NCBI RefSeq assembly: GCF_023100945.1
Contig: NZ_CP064689.1
Location: forward strand, 7,484,001-7,548,000
Reading direction: 5' to 3'
Source of the DNA: Bradyrhizobium sp. 200
GTDB lineage: Bacteria > Pseudomonadota > Alphaproteobacteria > Rhizobiales > Xanthobacteraceae
DNA length: 64,000 nt
Shown here one piece after another: positions 34,901 through 42,617 of this stretch. The notes beneath the pieces were generated by a model. It was not told the DNA's origin and made no database searches. It saw only the letters and a program-made list of their open reading frames with translations. The position numbers were made by a program, and so were the translations under genes. The stretch's first letter is position 1, and every line of letters starts with the position of its first letter.

Positions 34901-35719
34901 ATGCCCGTCACGGTGAAGACATTCGCAAGTTCTGGCGAAGCGGCATCGGCGTTGTCGTCCGACCGCGGCGCGCGCTATCTCGGCGGCGGCACGCTGGTCA
35001 TGCGCGCCCTCAACGAGGGCGATGTCTCGATTTCGACCGTCGTGCGCGCGACCGACAACGCGCTGACACGGATCGATGTCGCGAGTTCACGCATCACGCT
35101 CGGCGCCGGCGTCACCTTCGCAAAAATCCTCGCCGAACGCGATCTTGCCTTCCTGCACGCGCCCGCCCGTTCGATCGGCGGGCCGGCGGTGCGCAACATG
35201 GGCACGGTCGGCGGCAATCTGTTTGCACCCAGCCCCTACGGCGATTTCACCGTCGCGCTGCTGGCGCTCGACGCGACCGTTTCCGTCCAGGGTGGGTTGG
35301 GCGCCCGCGACATGCCAATCGAGGAATTTTTGCAATCCCGCGAACGCCAGAGCGGCGCACTCGTGCTGGCCGTCTCCTGTCAGCGGCCTGCGAGCGCCGA
35401 CGCCTTCCGCTATCGCAAGATCGCCCGCATCAAGCCGAAGGGCGGCTCGGTGATCACGCTGGCCGCACACCTGCCGGCGGGCGGTGGCCGCATCTCGGGG
35501 GCGCGCATCGCGCTCGGCTCGATGGCCGCGACGCAGATTCGCGCAAGGGCCGCCGAGCACGCGCTGGAGGGACGCCCGCTGGACGATGCGGCGATCAGCG
35601 CTGCTGCCGCGGCGGCAACGGAGGGCGTATCGCCCACAGACAACGCTCTTGGCAGCGCCTGGTACCGCCGCGAGATCGTCGGCGTTCATCTTCGTCGCCT
35701 GCTGTCCGGCCTGGAGTAA
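34901..35719 (+). CDS. Molybdenum hydroxylase FAD-binding subunit (CoxM/CutM type)
   Basis: 272 residues, MPVTVKTFASSGEAASALSS. FAD-pyrophosphate motifs are ARYLGGGTLVMRALN and the second loop VRNMGTVGGNLFAPSPYGDF, both conserved in the medium subunit of CO dehydrogenase, nicotine dehydrogenase and related enzymes. The C-terminal CO_deh_flav_C-like domain (ISGARIALGSMAATQIRARA) is present. It passes electrons from the 2Fe-2S subunit to an acceptor (quinone or other). It is the first of four genes for one hydroxylase. Confidence 0.9.
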   Translation: MPVTVKTFASSGEAASALSSDRGARYLGGGTLVMRALNEGDVSISTVVRATDNALTRIDVASSRITLGAGVTFAKILAERDLAFLHAPARSIGGPAVRNMGTVGGNLFAPSPYGDFTVALLALDATVSVQGGLGARDMPIEEFLQSRERQSGALVLAVSCQRPASADAFRYRKIARIKPKGGSVITLAAHLPAGGGRISGARIALGSMAATQIRARAAEHALEGRPLDDAAISAAAAAATEGVSPTDNALGSAWYRREIVGVHLRRLLSGLE

Positions 35720-35726
35720 GTCCGTC

Positions 35727-36206
35727 ATGACCAAGACCCCGCTCCAGTTTCGTCACAATGGCCGCGACGTCGCTGTGTTCGTCGACGGCGGCGTCAATCT
35801 CCTCGTCGCGCTCCGCGAATTGATCGGCGACATGACGCCGAAATTCGGTTGCGGCCAGGGCGGCTGCGGCGCCTGCAGCGTGCTGATCGACGGCGAACTC
35901 CATCTCTCCTGCCTGACGCTGGCGGAAACCGTGAACGGCCGCGCGATCGAGACGCTGGACGGGATGAAGGACGGGCCCAACCTGCATCCGCTGCAGCGCG
36001 CCTTCATGGAGCAATTCGCGGCGCAGTGCGGCTACTGCACGCCAGGCATGCTGATGGCGGCGAAAGCGCTGCTCGATCGCAACCCTTCGCCGACCCGTGC
36101 CGAAGTCATCGAGGCAATTTCGGGCAATATCTGCCGATGCACCGGCTACGAGCCCATCATCAACGCCGTCCTCGCCGCCGCCACGAGCGGACGCGCGCGC
36201 GCCTAA
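35727..36206 (+). CDS. Molybdenum hydroxylase 2Fe-2S subunit (CoxS type)
   Basis: 159 residues, MTKTPLQFRHNGRDVAVFVD. The plant-type 2Fe-2S cluster ligands lie in FGCGQGGCGACSVLIDG and LSC. The proximal cluster ligands are CGYCTPGM and ICRCTGYEPI. Length and order are normal for small subunits of the xanthine oxidase family. It relays electrons from the Mo site to FAD. It lies 7 bp after the FAD subunit gene and 11 bp before the Mo subunit gene. Confidence 0.93.
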   Translation: MTKTPLQFRHNGRDVAVFVDGGVNLLVALRELIGDMTPKFGCGQGGCGACSVLIDGELHLSCLTLAETVNGRAIETLDGMKDGPNLHPLQRAFMEQFAAQCGYCTPGMLMAAKALLDRNPSPTRAEVIEAISGNICRCTGYEPIINAVLAAATSGRARA

Positions 36207-36217
36207 AGGGAACGACC

Positions 36218-37804
36218 ATGCTGGAATTGCGCAAGGACATCTTCGCCGACGAGCGCGACGATAATTTGAAAGAGATCGGAAAGGGCACGCAGCGCCAGGA
36301 CATGCTCGGCCATGTCACGGGGACCTCGACCTATTTCGACGACCACAAGCTGCAGGGCATGCTGCACCTCAAGGTGCTGCGCAGCCCGCACGCCCATGCC
36401 CGCCTGCGCCGCATCGACACGATGGAGGCGGAACGCGCGCCCGGCGTTCGGCGCATCATCCGCGGCGCCGACGTGCCGGTCAATCTCAACACGTTGCTCA
36501 GCCTCATCAACTTCGGCAAGGACGACGAGCCGTCGCTGGCGGTCGGCAAGGTCCGCTACAAGGGCGAACCCATCGTCGCTATCGTCGCCGACAGCCCGCG
36601 TGAAGCCTATGAGGCGCTCGCGAAAGTGCGGGTCGATTATGAGCCGCTGCCTGCGGTGTTCGACGTCGAGGAGGCGCTGAAGCCGGGCGCGCCCGTCGTC
36701 AACGAGACATACCCCAAGAACACGTTCGTCTATCACGACGTCTACGATCACCAAAAACTGCGCTTCGGCGACGTCGAGCGCGGTTTCGCCGAGGCCGATC
36801 ATGTGCTCGAACAGCGTTACCAGATGTCGCCGATCGAGCACGCCCCGACCGAAACCAACGGATCGATCGCAGCTCCCGACACCAACGGCCGCTATGTCGT
36901 CTACACCTCGACGCAGGCTTTGTTCTTCTCGCTCGATACCTGCGCTAAAATCCTCGACGTGCCCTCCAACACCTTCCACTTCATCGGCGGAACCGTCGGT
37001 GGCGGTTTCGGCGGCAAGGTGGATACGCTCACCGAGCCGCTCGCCGTTCTCGGCGCGATGCTGACCGGGCGCCCGGTCCGCTATCAGCTCGGACGCGAAG
37101 AGGAGATGCAATTTGGCTCGCCGCGCGGCGCCGAACGCATCTACATCAAGGACGGCGTGATGCGCGACGGCCGCATCGTCGCGCGCAAGATTCGCGCTTA
37201 TTTCGACAGCGGCGCCTATACAAGGCTTTCAAGCTACGCCGTGGTCAAATGCGTCGCTCACCTGCCCGGCCCCTATACGATCCCCAACGTCCATGGCGAT
37301 GTCTACTGCGTTTTCACCAACCGCACGCCGGCAACCGCCATGCGCGGCTTCGGCGTCACCGCGATGGACTTTGCGCTCGAATGCCAGATGGACAAGCTCG
37401 CGCATCTGGTCGGCATCGACCCGATGGAGTTTCGTATTCTCAACGCCTACCGCGACGGTGACATGAAGGCGCACCGGCGCGAGGCCAAGAACACCGCCTT
37501 GATCGAATGCGTCCAGGTCGCGGCCGAGAAAGCAAAATGGCCGCTGCGCGAAGAGGTCAAGCGCATGTCATCGCGCAAGGACGGCGGCGGCAGCCGGGCG
37601 GCGATTTCGCCGACGCCGCTTGAACCTGTTCCGCAACGCGCGGCCGTCTCGCAGCAGCGGACCAGCTACGACCGGGCGCCGCCTGCGACGATCCAGCCAC
37701 CGCCGCCCACCCCGACGCCGCCTCCCCCTCGGCCGCCTGCCCCGTCGTCGCCCTCGCATGGCGCGGCCCGCTTTTCCTCCGTCTTCGGCACCAGGAGGCG
37801 CTGA
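36218..37804 (+). CDS. Molybdenum hydroxylase Mo-binding subunit, N-terminal half (split CoxL/XdhB-like)
   Basis: 528 residues from ATG 36218 (MLELRKDIFADERDDNLKEI). It contains the a/b hammerhead domain (GHVTGTSTYFDDHKLQGMLH) and the first Mo-cofactor domain: GGTVGGGFGGKVDTLTEP and the substrate-loop region NRTPATAMRGFGVTAMDFAL. AMRGFG is xanthine-dehydrogenase-like; the CO dehydrogenase Cys loop (AYRCSFR) is absent. The chain then ends in a Pro/Ser-rich tail (residues ~455-528) instead of entering the second Mo domain, which is encoded by the next gene in another frame. Nicotinate dehydrogenase of Eubacterium barkeri has a similarly split large subunit. Confidence 0.87.
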   Translation: MLELRKDIFADERDDNLKEIGKGTQRQDMLGHVTGTSTYFDDHKLQGMLHLKVLRSPHAHARLRRIDTMEAERAPGVRRIIRGADVPVNLNTLLSLINFGKDDEPSLAVGKVRYKGEPIVAIVADSPREAYEALAKVRVDYEPLPAVFDVEEALKPGAPVVNETYPKNTFVYHDVYDHQKLRFGDVERGFAEADHVLEQRYQMSPIEHAPTETNGSIAAPDTNGRYVVYTSTQALFFSLDTCAKILDVPSNTFHFIGGTVGGGFGGKVDTLTEPLAVLGAMLTGRPVRYQLGREEEMQFGSPRGAERIYIKDGVMRDGRIVARKIRAYFDSGAYTRLSSYAVVKCVAHLPGPYTIPNVHGDVYCVFTNRTPATAMRGFGVTAMDFALECQMDKLAHLVGIDPMEFRILNAYRDGDMKAHRREAKNTALIECVQVAAEKAKWPLREEVKRMSSRKDGGGSRAAISPTPLEPVPQRAAVSQQRTSYDRAPPATIQPPPPTPTPPPPRPPAPSSPSHGAARFSSVFGTRRR

Positions 37805-37806
37805 CC

Positions 37807-38829
37807 ATGGCAAAACATCGCGGACGCGGCATCGCCTCGATCAACTATCCCATCGGCATGAACCTCGGCGGCGACCCCAGCCAGGCGCTGGTTCACTCCA
37901 ACCCCAGCGGCAAGTTCACGGTGTCGCTGTCCTCGATCGATCTCGGCCAGGGCATGAAATCAGTGACGCGGCAGATCTGCGCGGAGACCCTCGGCGTGCC
38001 CGTTGAAGACGTCTATGTCGACACCGCGGATTCCGACACCGGCCCGCACTGCATGGGCTCGTTCGCCTCGCGCGGCACCCATCGCGTCGGCAATGCGGTG
38101 ATGGCGGCGGCCAAGGAGGCGCGCGGCGTCATGATGGAAGCCGCCGCCGAGGAGCTGGAAGTCAACGCCGCCGATCTCGATACCGACGGACGCGGCAATA
38201 TCCACGTCAAGGGCGCGCCGCACCGCTCGATCTCTACCAAGGACGTCGCCATCGCTGCGCAGTTCAAGCAGGGCAAGACGATCTCGGGACGCGGCATCTT
38301 TCTGGTGCCGCTGTCCGAGGTCAATCCCGAGACCGGCGAGATGTCGCCTGCCACCTGCTACGCGCATGCCTGCCTGGTCGCCGAGGTCGAGGTCGACGAC
38401 GAAACCGGCGAGATCGCGATGGTACGCATGGATAGTGCGTATGAGCTGGGTCGTGCGCTCAATCCGCGGTTGGTGGAACAGCAGCTCGTCGGCGGCGCGT
38501 GGATGGGCGTCAGCCACGCGCTGTTTGAAACGCCCGAACCTTATTATCCCGACCCCTCGCATGGCCCGCGCGACTTCGTCGAGTATCTGATGCCCGGCCC
38601 CGGGGACATCTGCCCGCACGATATCGCCGTGCTGGAACGCCCGGCCGCCGATGGACCGTTCGGCGCCAAGGGCCCCGGAGAGATGTGCGCCAATCCGGTG
38701 CTGCCGGCAGTCGCCAATGCGATTTTCAACGCCGTTGGCGTGCGAATGGATGAATTGCCGATCACGCCTGAAAAAGTCTTGCGGGCGATCAAGTCGCAGG
38801 GCGGCGCGCGGCCGCAGGCGCGGCGCTGA
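37807..38829 (+). CDS. Molybdenum hydroxylase Mo-binding subunit, C-terminal half
   Basis: 340 residues, MAKHRGRGIASINYPIGMNL, starting 2 bp after the first half. Mo-cofactor domain 2 motifs: LSSIDLGQGMKSVTRQICAE, DTADSDTGPHCMGSFASRGT, and GPFGAKGPGEMCANPVLPAV with the catalytic Glu in PGE. Together the two halves give a normal-size large subunit (~790 residues plus the Pro-rich tail). It needs a Mo-cytosine-dinucleotide or Mo-pterin cofactor; no XdhC/CoxF-like insertion factor is in the window. Substrate: probably an N-heterocycle, aldehyde or aromatic acid, which is inference from the family. Confidence 0.88.
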   Translation: MAKHRGRGIASINYPIGMNLGGDPSQALVHSNPSGKFTVSLSSIDLGQGMKSVTRQICAETLGVPVEDVYVDTADSDTGPHCMGSFASRGTHRVGNAVMAAAKEARGVMMEAAAEELEVNAADLDTDGRGNIHVKGAPHRSISTKDVAIAAQFKQGKTISGRGIFLVPLSEVNPETGEMSPATCYAHACLVAEVEVDDETGEIAMVRMDSAYELGRALNPRLVEQQLVGGAWMGVSHALFETPEPYYPDPSHGPRDFVEYLMPGPGDICPHDIAVLERPAADGPFGAKGPGEMCANPVLPAVANAIFNAVGVRMDELPITPEKVLRAIKSQGGARPQARR

Positions 38830-38837
38830 GGCAGAGC

Positions 38838-39719
38838 ATGACGGTCCGCGGCAACATCGTCGGTATCGACAGCCCCGAGGCGCTCGAACGGGCGTTGCGG
38901 ACAGCGTATTACCTTGCCGACGACGGCCTCGCGACGGCAGCCTATCTTGGGCTGGCGCTCGGCAAGCCGCTGCTCCTGGAAGGCGCGCCGGGAGTCGGCA
39001 AGACCGAAGCGGCAAAAGCCATCGCCGCGGTGCTCGGCCGCCGCCTGATCCGCCTGCAATGCTATGAGGGCATCGACGCATCAGCCGCGCTCTACGAGTG
39101 GAACTATCCGCGCCAGATGCTCGCGATCCGCCAGGCCGGCGAGGAAACGATCGACATCTATGGCGAGACGTTCCTGATCGAACGGCCGATGCTCGCTTCC
39201 TTGCGCGCGCCTGACTCCACCGTGCTGCTGATCGACGAAATCGACCGCGCCGACCAGGAATTCGAGGCGTTCCTGCTCGAATTCCTCTCCGACTTTCAGA
39301 TTTCGATCCCAGAACGCGGCACGGTGCGCGCTGCGGAACGCCCCGTCGTCGTGCTGACCTCGAACCGCACCCGCGACCTGCACGAGGCGCTGCGCCGCCG
39401 CTGTGTCTATCACTGGATCGAATATCCCACGGCCGAGCGCGAGGCACGCATCGTGATGATGCGGGCATCGAGTGTTGCCGAAGCGACCGCGCGCGCCGTC
39501 GTCGCTGCCGTCGGCAAGCTGCGGCGCGAGCCGCTGAGCAAGGCGCCGGGAATCGCCGAGGCGGTCGACTGGGCCGAAGCGGCCACGCTGCTGCACGCGC
39601 GCGGCGCCCGCTGGCCGGATGCCTTCAAGCGCTCGATCGGAGTGGCGCTGAAGGACGAGGAAGACCTCACCTTCATTTCCAGCCGGCTCGACGCCCTGAT
39701 TGCGGAGGCGGCCGCGTGA
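38838..39719 (+). CDS. MoxR-family AAA ATPase (CoxD-like)
   Basis: 293 residues, MTVRGNIVGIDSPEALERAL. Walker A EGAPGVGKTEAAKA, Walker B VLLIDEIDRADQEFEAFL, sensor 1 VVVLTSNRTRDLHEALRRRC. Closest in layout to CoxD/MoxR ATPases, which work with VWA proteins as chaperones that mature metalloenzymes. CoxD helps sulfurate the Mo site of CO dehydrogenase. Its stop codon overlaps the GTG start of the VWA gene, so the two are made in step. Role in activating the adjacent Mo hydroxylase is inferred. Confidence 0.9.
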   Translation: MTVRGNIVGIDSPEALERALRTAYYLADDGLATAAYLGLALGKPLLLEGAPGVGKTEAAKAIAAVLGRRLIRLQCYEGIDASAALYEWNYPRQMLAIRQAGEETIDIYGETFLIERPMLASLRAPDSTVLLIDEIDRADQEFEAFLLEFLSDFQISIPERGTVRAAERPVVVLTSNRTRDLHEALRRRCVYHWIEYPTAEREARIVMMRASSVAEATARAVVAAVGKLRREPLSKAPGIAEAVDWAEAATLLHARGARWPDAFKRSIGVALKDEEDLTFISSRLDALIAEAAA

Positions 39720-40834
39720 GTGAAGAGCTGCAACTGCCGCGCGCCGCGCGCGTCTTCGTGTCCTTTGTCGCGCTGCTACGCGTCAACGGTTTTGCCGTGG
39801 CGCCGGAACAGACAACGGCATTCCTGGCCGCCATCGAGCTATTGGGCCCGCGTAGCCTCGAAGCCATCCGCCTCGCGGGATTGGCGACGCTCGCCCCGCC
39901 ACCCGAGCGGCGCGCGACGTACGACCGGCTGTTCGATATCCATTTCATCGGCAGCAAAGCGATCGATCCCGCAGGCGCGGAAGATGAGGAAGTGGTTCGC
40001 CTGCAGGAAGAAGGACGCGGTGAGGACGAAACGCTATTGGCCGACGAAGCCAACGAATCCGGGCTTGTCGCGGCCCGCGCCGAGGCACTGGTCGAACGCC
40101 GCTTCGCGGCAAGCGCGACCGGCGATGCCTTGCGAAGACTGTCGCGCGAGGCGCCCGCGCGCCTGCCGCGGCGGCGGGGGCATCGCCGCATGCGCGCCCG
40201 CCGCGGCCCCTGGGCCGACCTCCGCCGCACCTTGCGCGAGAGCGTGCGCAACGACGGCGAGGTGCTGCGGCTCGGGCGGCTGAAGCGGCGCGAGCGGCCG
40301 CGCAAGGTGTTGTTGCTGATCGACGTCTCCGGTTCGATGAAGGGGCGCACCGACGACAACATGAAGCTCGCGCATGCGCTGTCGCATGCCGTCCCTCACG
40401 TCGAGGTCTTCACTTTCGGCACCAGGCTCACCCGCGTCACCCGCGCGCTGCGTCTCAAGCGCCGCGAGCAGGCGCTATCCGCCGCCGCGCACCTGGTCAG
40501 CGATTGGGACGGCGGCACCCGGATCGGCGATGCACTGCAGGCGTTCCTGGCGGTACCAAGATTCGGCAGCTATGCGCGCGGCGCTGCCGTTATCATTCTC
40601 TCCGATGGCCTCGAACGCGGCGATCCGTCTGCCTTGCAGGACGCCGTCGCAAAATTGTCGCGGCGCGCCTGGCGCCTGAGCTGGCTGACGCCACTCGCCG
40701 CAGGTCCCGGTTTTCAGCCGCAGACCGAGGCGCTGATCGCGATCCGGCGCCTCGTCGATGATCTCGTCGACGGCGGGTCCACCGCCGCGATTGTTTCGCA
40801 CGTTCTCTCGCTCGGACAAAGGAAGGCCGCGTGA
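39716..40834 (+). CDS. VWA domain-containing protein (CoxE-like)
   Basis: 372 residues from GTG 39716 (MSEELQLPRAARVFVSFVAL), overlapping the MoxR gene by 4 bp. The N-terminal ~150 residues are helical, followed by an Arg-rich patch (RLPRRRGHRRMRARRGPWAD). A VWA domain follows with the MIDAS motif LLIDVSGSMKGRT, the Thr-containing DWDGGTRIGDAL and the third motif ILSDGLERGD. This is the CoxE family, partner of CoxD in Mo-enzyme maturation. Its stop overlaps the next gene's GTG, giving strict co-translation of three genes. Confidence 0.9.
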   Translation: MSEELQLPRAARVFVSFVALLRVNGFAVAPEQTTAFLAAIELLGPRSLEAIRLAGLATLAPPPERRATYDRLFDIHFIGSKAIDPAGAEDEEVVRLQEEGRGEDETLLADEANESGLVAARAEALVERRFAASATGDALRRLSREAPARLPRRRGHRRMRARRGPWADLRRTLRESVRNDGEVLRLGRLKRRERPRKVLLLIDVSGSMKGRTDDNMKLAHALSHAVPHVEVFTFGTRLTRVTRALRLKRREQALSAAAHLVSDWDGGTRIGDALQAFLAVPRFGSYARGAAVIILSDGLERGDPSALQDAVAKLSRRAWRLSWLTPLAAGPGFQPQTEALIAIRRLVDDLVDGGSTAAIVSHVLSLGQRKAA

Positions 40835-41721
40835 CCGAAATCGTCGATGCCCATCATCATATCTGGCGTCAGGCCGATCTGCCCTGGCTGAGCGGCCCGA
40901 TGCAGCCGCGCATCTTCGGCCCCTACGAGCCGATCCGGCGCGACTATCCGATCCAGGAATATCTCGGCGACCTCGCGGGCTCCGGCGTGACGCGCTCGGT
41001 CTATGTGCAGACCAACTGGGCCAACGACCGCTTCGAGGATGAAACCGCCTGGGTGCAACAGACCGCGAAGGATCACGGCTGGCCGCATGCCATCGTCTCC
41101 TATGCCGATTTTGGCGTCGATGACGTCCGCCCGCAACTCGATCGCTTAGCGCGCTATCCGCTGGTGCGCGGCGTGCGCATGCAATTGCACTGGCACGAAA
41201 ACCCGCTCTATCGCTTCGCGGCCCGGCCTGACCTGTGCGCCGATCCGTTAGTACGGCGCAACGTCGCGCGGCTCGCCGAATATGGCTTCAGCTTCGACCT
41301 GCAGGTGTTCGCGCCGCAGATGCCTGGTGCCGCCGGGCTCGCCGCAGCCTGTCCTGACGTGACCTTCATCCTGCAGCACGCCGGCATGCTGGAAGACCTC
41401 TCGCCCGAGGGCCGCTCCGCCTGGCGCGGTGGAATGATGCGGCTTGCGGCCTGTCCGAATATCGTCTCGAAACTTTCCGGCCTCGGCACCTTCATCCACC
41501 GCAACGACCCGGCTCACATATCCGAGGTCCTTGCCGACACGGTGGCGATCTTCGGCGCCGACCGCTGCCTGTTCGGCTCCAATTTTCCGATCGAGAAGCT
41601 TTGGACCAGCTATCGCGAACTGGTGGACGCCCATCGCGCCGCGACAACCTACCTTCGTGCCGACCAACGCGATGCCGTTCTGAGAACGACTGCTCTGCGC
41701 GTTTACCGGCTGCGAACTTGA
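40831..41721 (+). CDS. Amidohydrolase-family metal-dependent hydrolase (lactonase/PDC hydrolase-like)
   Basis: 296 residues from GTG 40831 (MTEIVDAHHHIWRQADLPWL). The HxH metal motif is DAHHHIW (His8-10). FILQHAGM supplies a later metal-site His, and LFGSNFPIEKL the final acidic region seen in the amidohydrolase-2 group (L-rhamnono-lactonase, L-fucono-lactonase, 2-pyrone-4,6-dicarboxylate hydrolase); here Asp is replaced by Asn in SNFP, as in several family members. It hydrolyses a lactone or similar ring. It overlaps the CoxE-like gene by 4 bp, so it probably acts on the product made by the Mo hydroxylase. Confidence 0.86.
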   Translation: MTEIVDAHHHIWRQADLPWLSGPMQPRIFGPYEPIRRDYPIQEYLGDLAGSGVTRSVYVQTNWANDRFEDETAWVQQTAKDHGWPHAIVSYADFGVDDVRPQLDRLARYPLVRGVRMQLHWHENPLYRFAARPDLCADPLVRRNVARLAEYGFSFDLQVFAPQMPGAAGLAAACPDVTFILQHAGMLEDLSPEGRSAWRGGMMRLAACPNIVSKLSGLGTFIHRNDPAHISEVLADTVAIFGADRCLFGSNFPIEKLWTSYRELVDAHRAATTYLRADQRDAVLRTTALRVYRLRT

Positions 41722-41749
41722 GCGATTAAGAGGACACGGGGAGAGACAT

Positions 41750-42598
41750 ATGCCGCTTGAAATCAAGATCCTGGATTACGGGGATATCGAACTGGAATCG
41801 AGCTTTCTCGTGCTCGGCCGCGATTGCGGCCGGACCCGCCGTGTCCTGACGCTGGGCTTCCTGATCGTCGGCGGTCCCTACCCGGTCGTGGTCGACACCG
41901 GCTACCGCTCCAACCAGATCATGGAAACGCTGGGCATGCGCGGGCTGCAGTTCCATGAGAACATGATCGAGAACCAGCTTGCGCGTCACGGCGTGCGCAT
42001 GGGCGATGTCCGCTATGTCTGCCACACCCATCTGCATATCGACCACGCCGGCAAGGACGACCTGTTTCCCATGAACACGACGGTCGTGCTCAACCGCAAG
42101 GAGCTGGAATATTCCGTCTCCGGCTTGATGCATCCGCAATATCCGGCGCCCGATATCAAGCACCTGATCGACCGCCTGCACACCAGGAGCGCGCTGCGCT
42201 TCCTCGATCTCGAGTTGACCGGTCCAATCGAGCTGATGCCGGGCGTCTATTGCGACGCCGCCAATGCCCACACCGAAGGCTCGATGAACATCCACGTTCA
42301 TACGGCTGACGGCATCGCCACCATCTGCGGTGATGTGATCTACGACTTCAACGACCAGATCGTCACGCCGTTCAACGAGATCCACGACGCCGAGCCGCGC
42401 ACCACGGGCAATCACGGCACCAGCAAGCGCGCAGAGAAAGCCGCGATCAAAAAACTCCTGAGCAATTCGCGCTATTTGCTCCCGGTCCACGACCGGCCTG
42501 CCAAGATCGAGGGCGGCATGGTGGTCGGCCGGCTGCACGACCAGGTGCCCGGGCCCGTGGTTCAGAGCCTGCCCCAGCGCAACTGGTTCCCGGCCTGA
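41750..42598 (+). CDS. Metallo-beta-lactamase-fold hydrolase (N-acyl-homoserine lactonase family)
   Basis: 282 residues, MPLEIKILDYGDIELESSFL. The two-metal motif HxHxDH is HTHLHIDHAG (His94, His96, Asp98, His99). Later ligands are in ANAHTEGSMNIHV and the C-terminal YLLPVHDRPAK. Size and motifs fit the AiiA-like lactonase group. In this operon context, opening of a lactone intermediate is more likely than quorum quenching, but both remain possible. No LuxI/LuxR genes are in the window. Confidence 0.87.
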   Translation: MPLEIKILDYGDIELESSFLVLGRDCGRTRRVLTLGFLIVGGPYPVVVDTGYRSNQIMETLGMRGLQFHENMIENQLARHGVRMGDVRYVCHTHLHIDHAGKDDLFPMNTTVVLNRKELEYSVSGLMHPQYPAPDIKHLIDRLHTRSALRFLDLELTGPIELMPGVYCDAANAHTEGSMNIHVHTADGIATICGDVIYDFNDQIVTPFNEIHDAEPRTTGNHGTSKRAEKAAIKKLLSNSRYLLPVHDRPAKIEGGMVVGRLHDQVPGPVVQSLPQRNWFPA

Positions 42599-42617
42599 GT
42601 GCTGAAAGGACGGACCG

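Noticed and set aside
37550..37810. Split Mo subunit as a simple frameshift pseudogene
   Set aside because: The first half has an added Pro-rich tail with normal coding bias and a stop codon, the second has its own ATG 2 bp later, and all active-site motifs are retained. Read data would settle it.
36218..38829. Mo hydroxylase as a carbon monoxide dehydrogenase
   Set aside because: The substrate loop reads AMRGFG instead of the Cys-containing CO dehydrogenase loop, and the large subunit is split; the CoxD/CoxE-like genes alone are not specific for CO.
41750..42598. Quorum-quenching AHL lactonase
   Set aside because: The family label fits, but the gene is inside a catabolic operon with other lactonases and no LuxI/LuxR genes; a pathway lactone is the more economical substrate.
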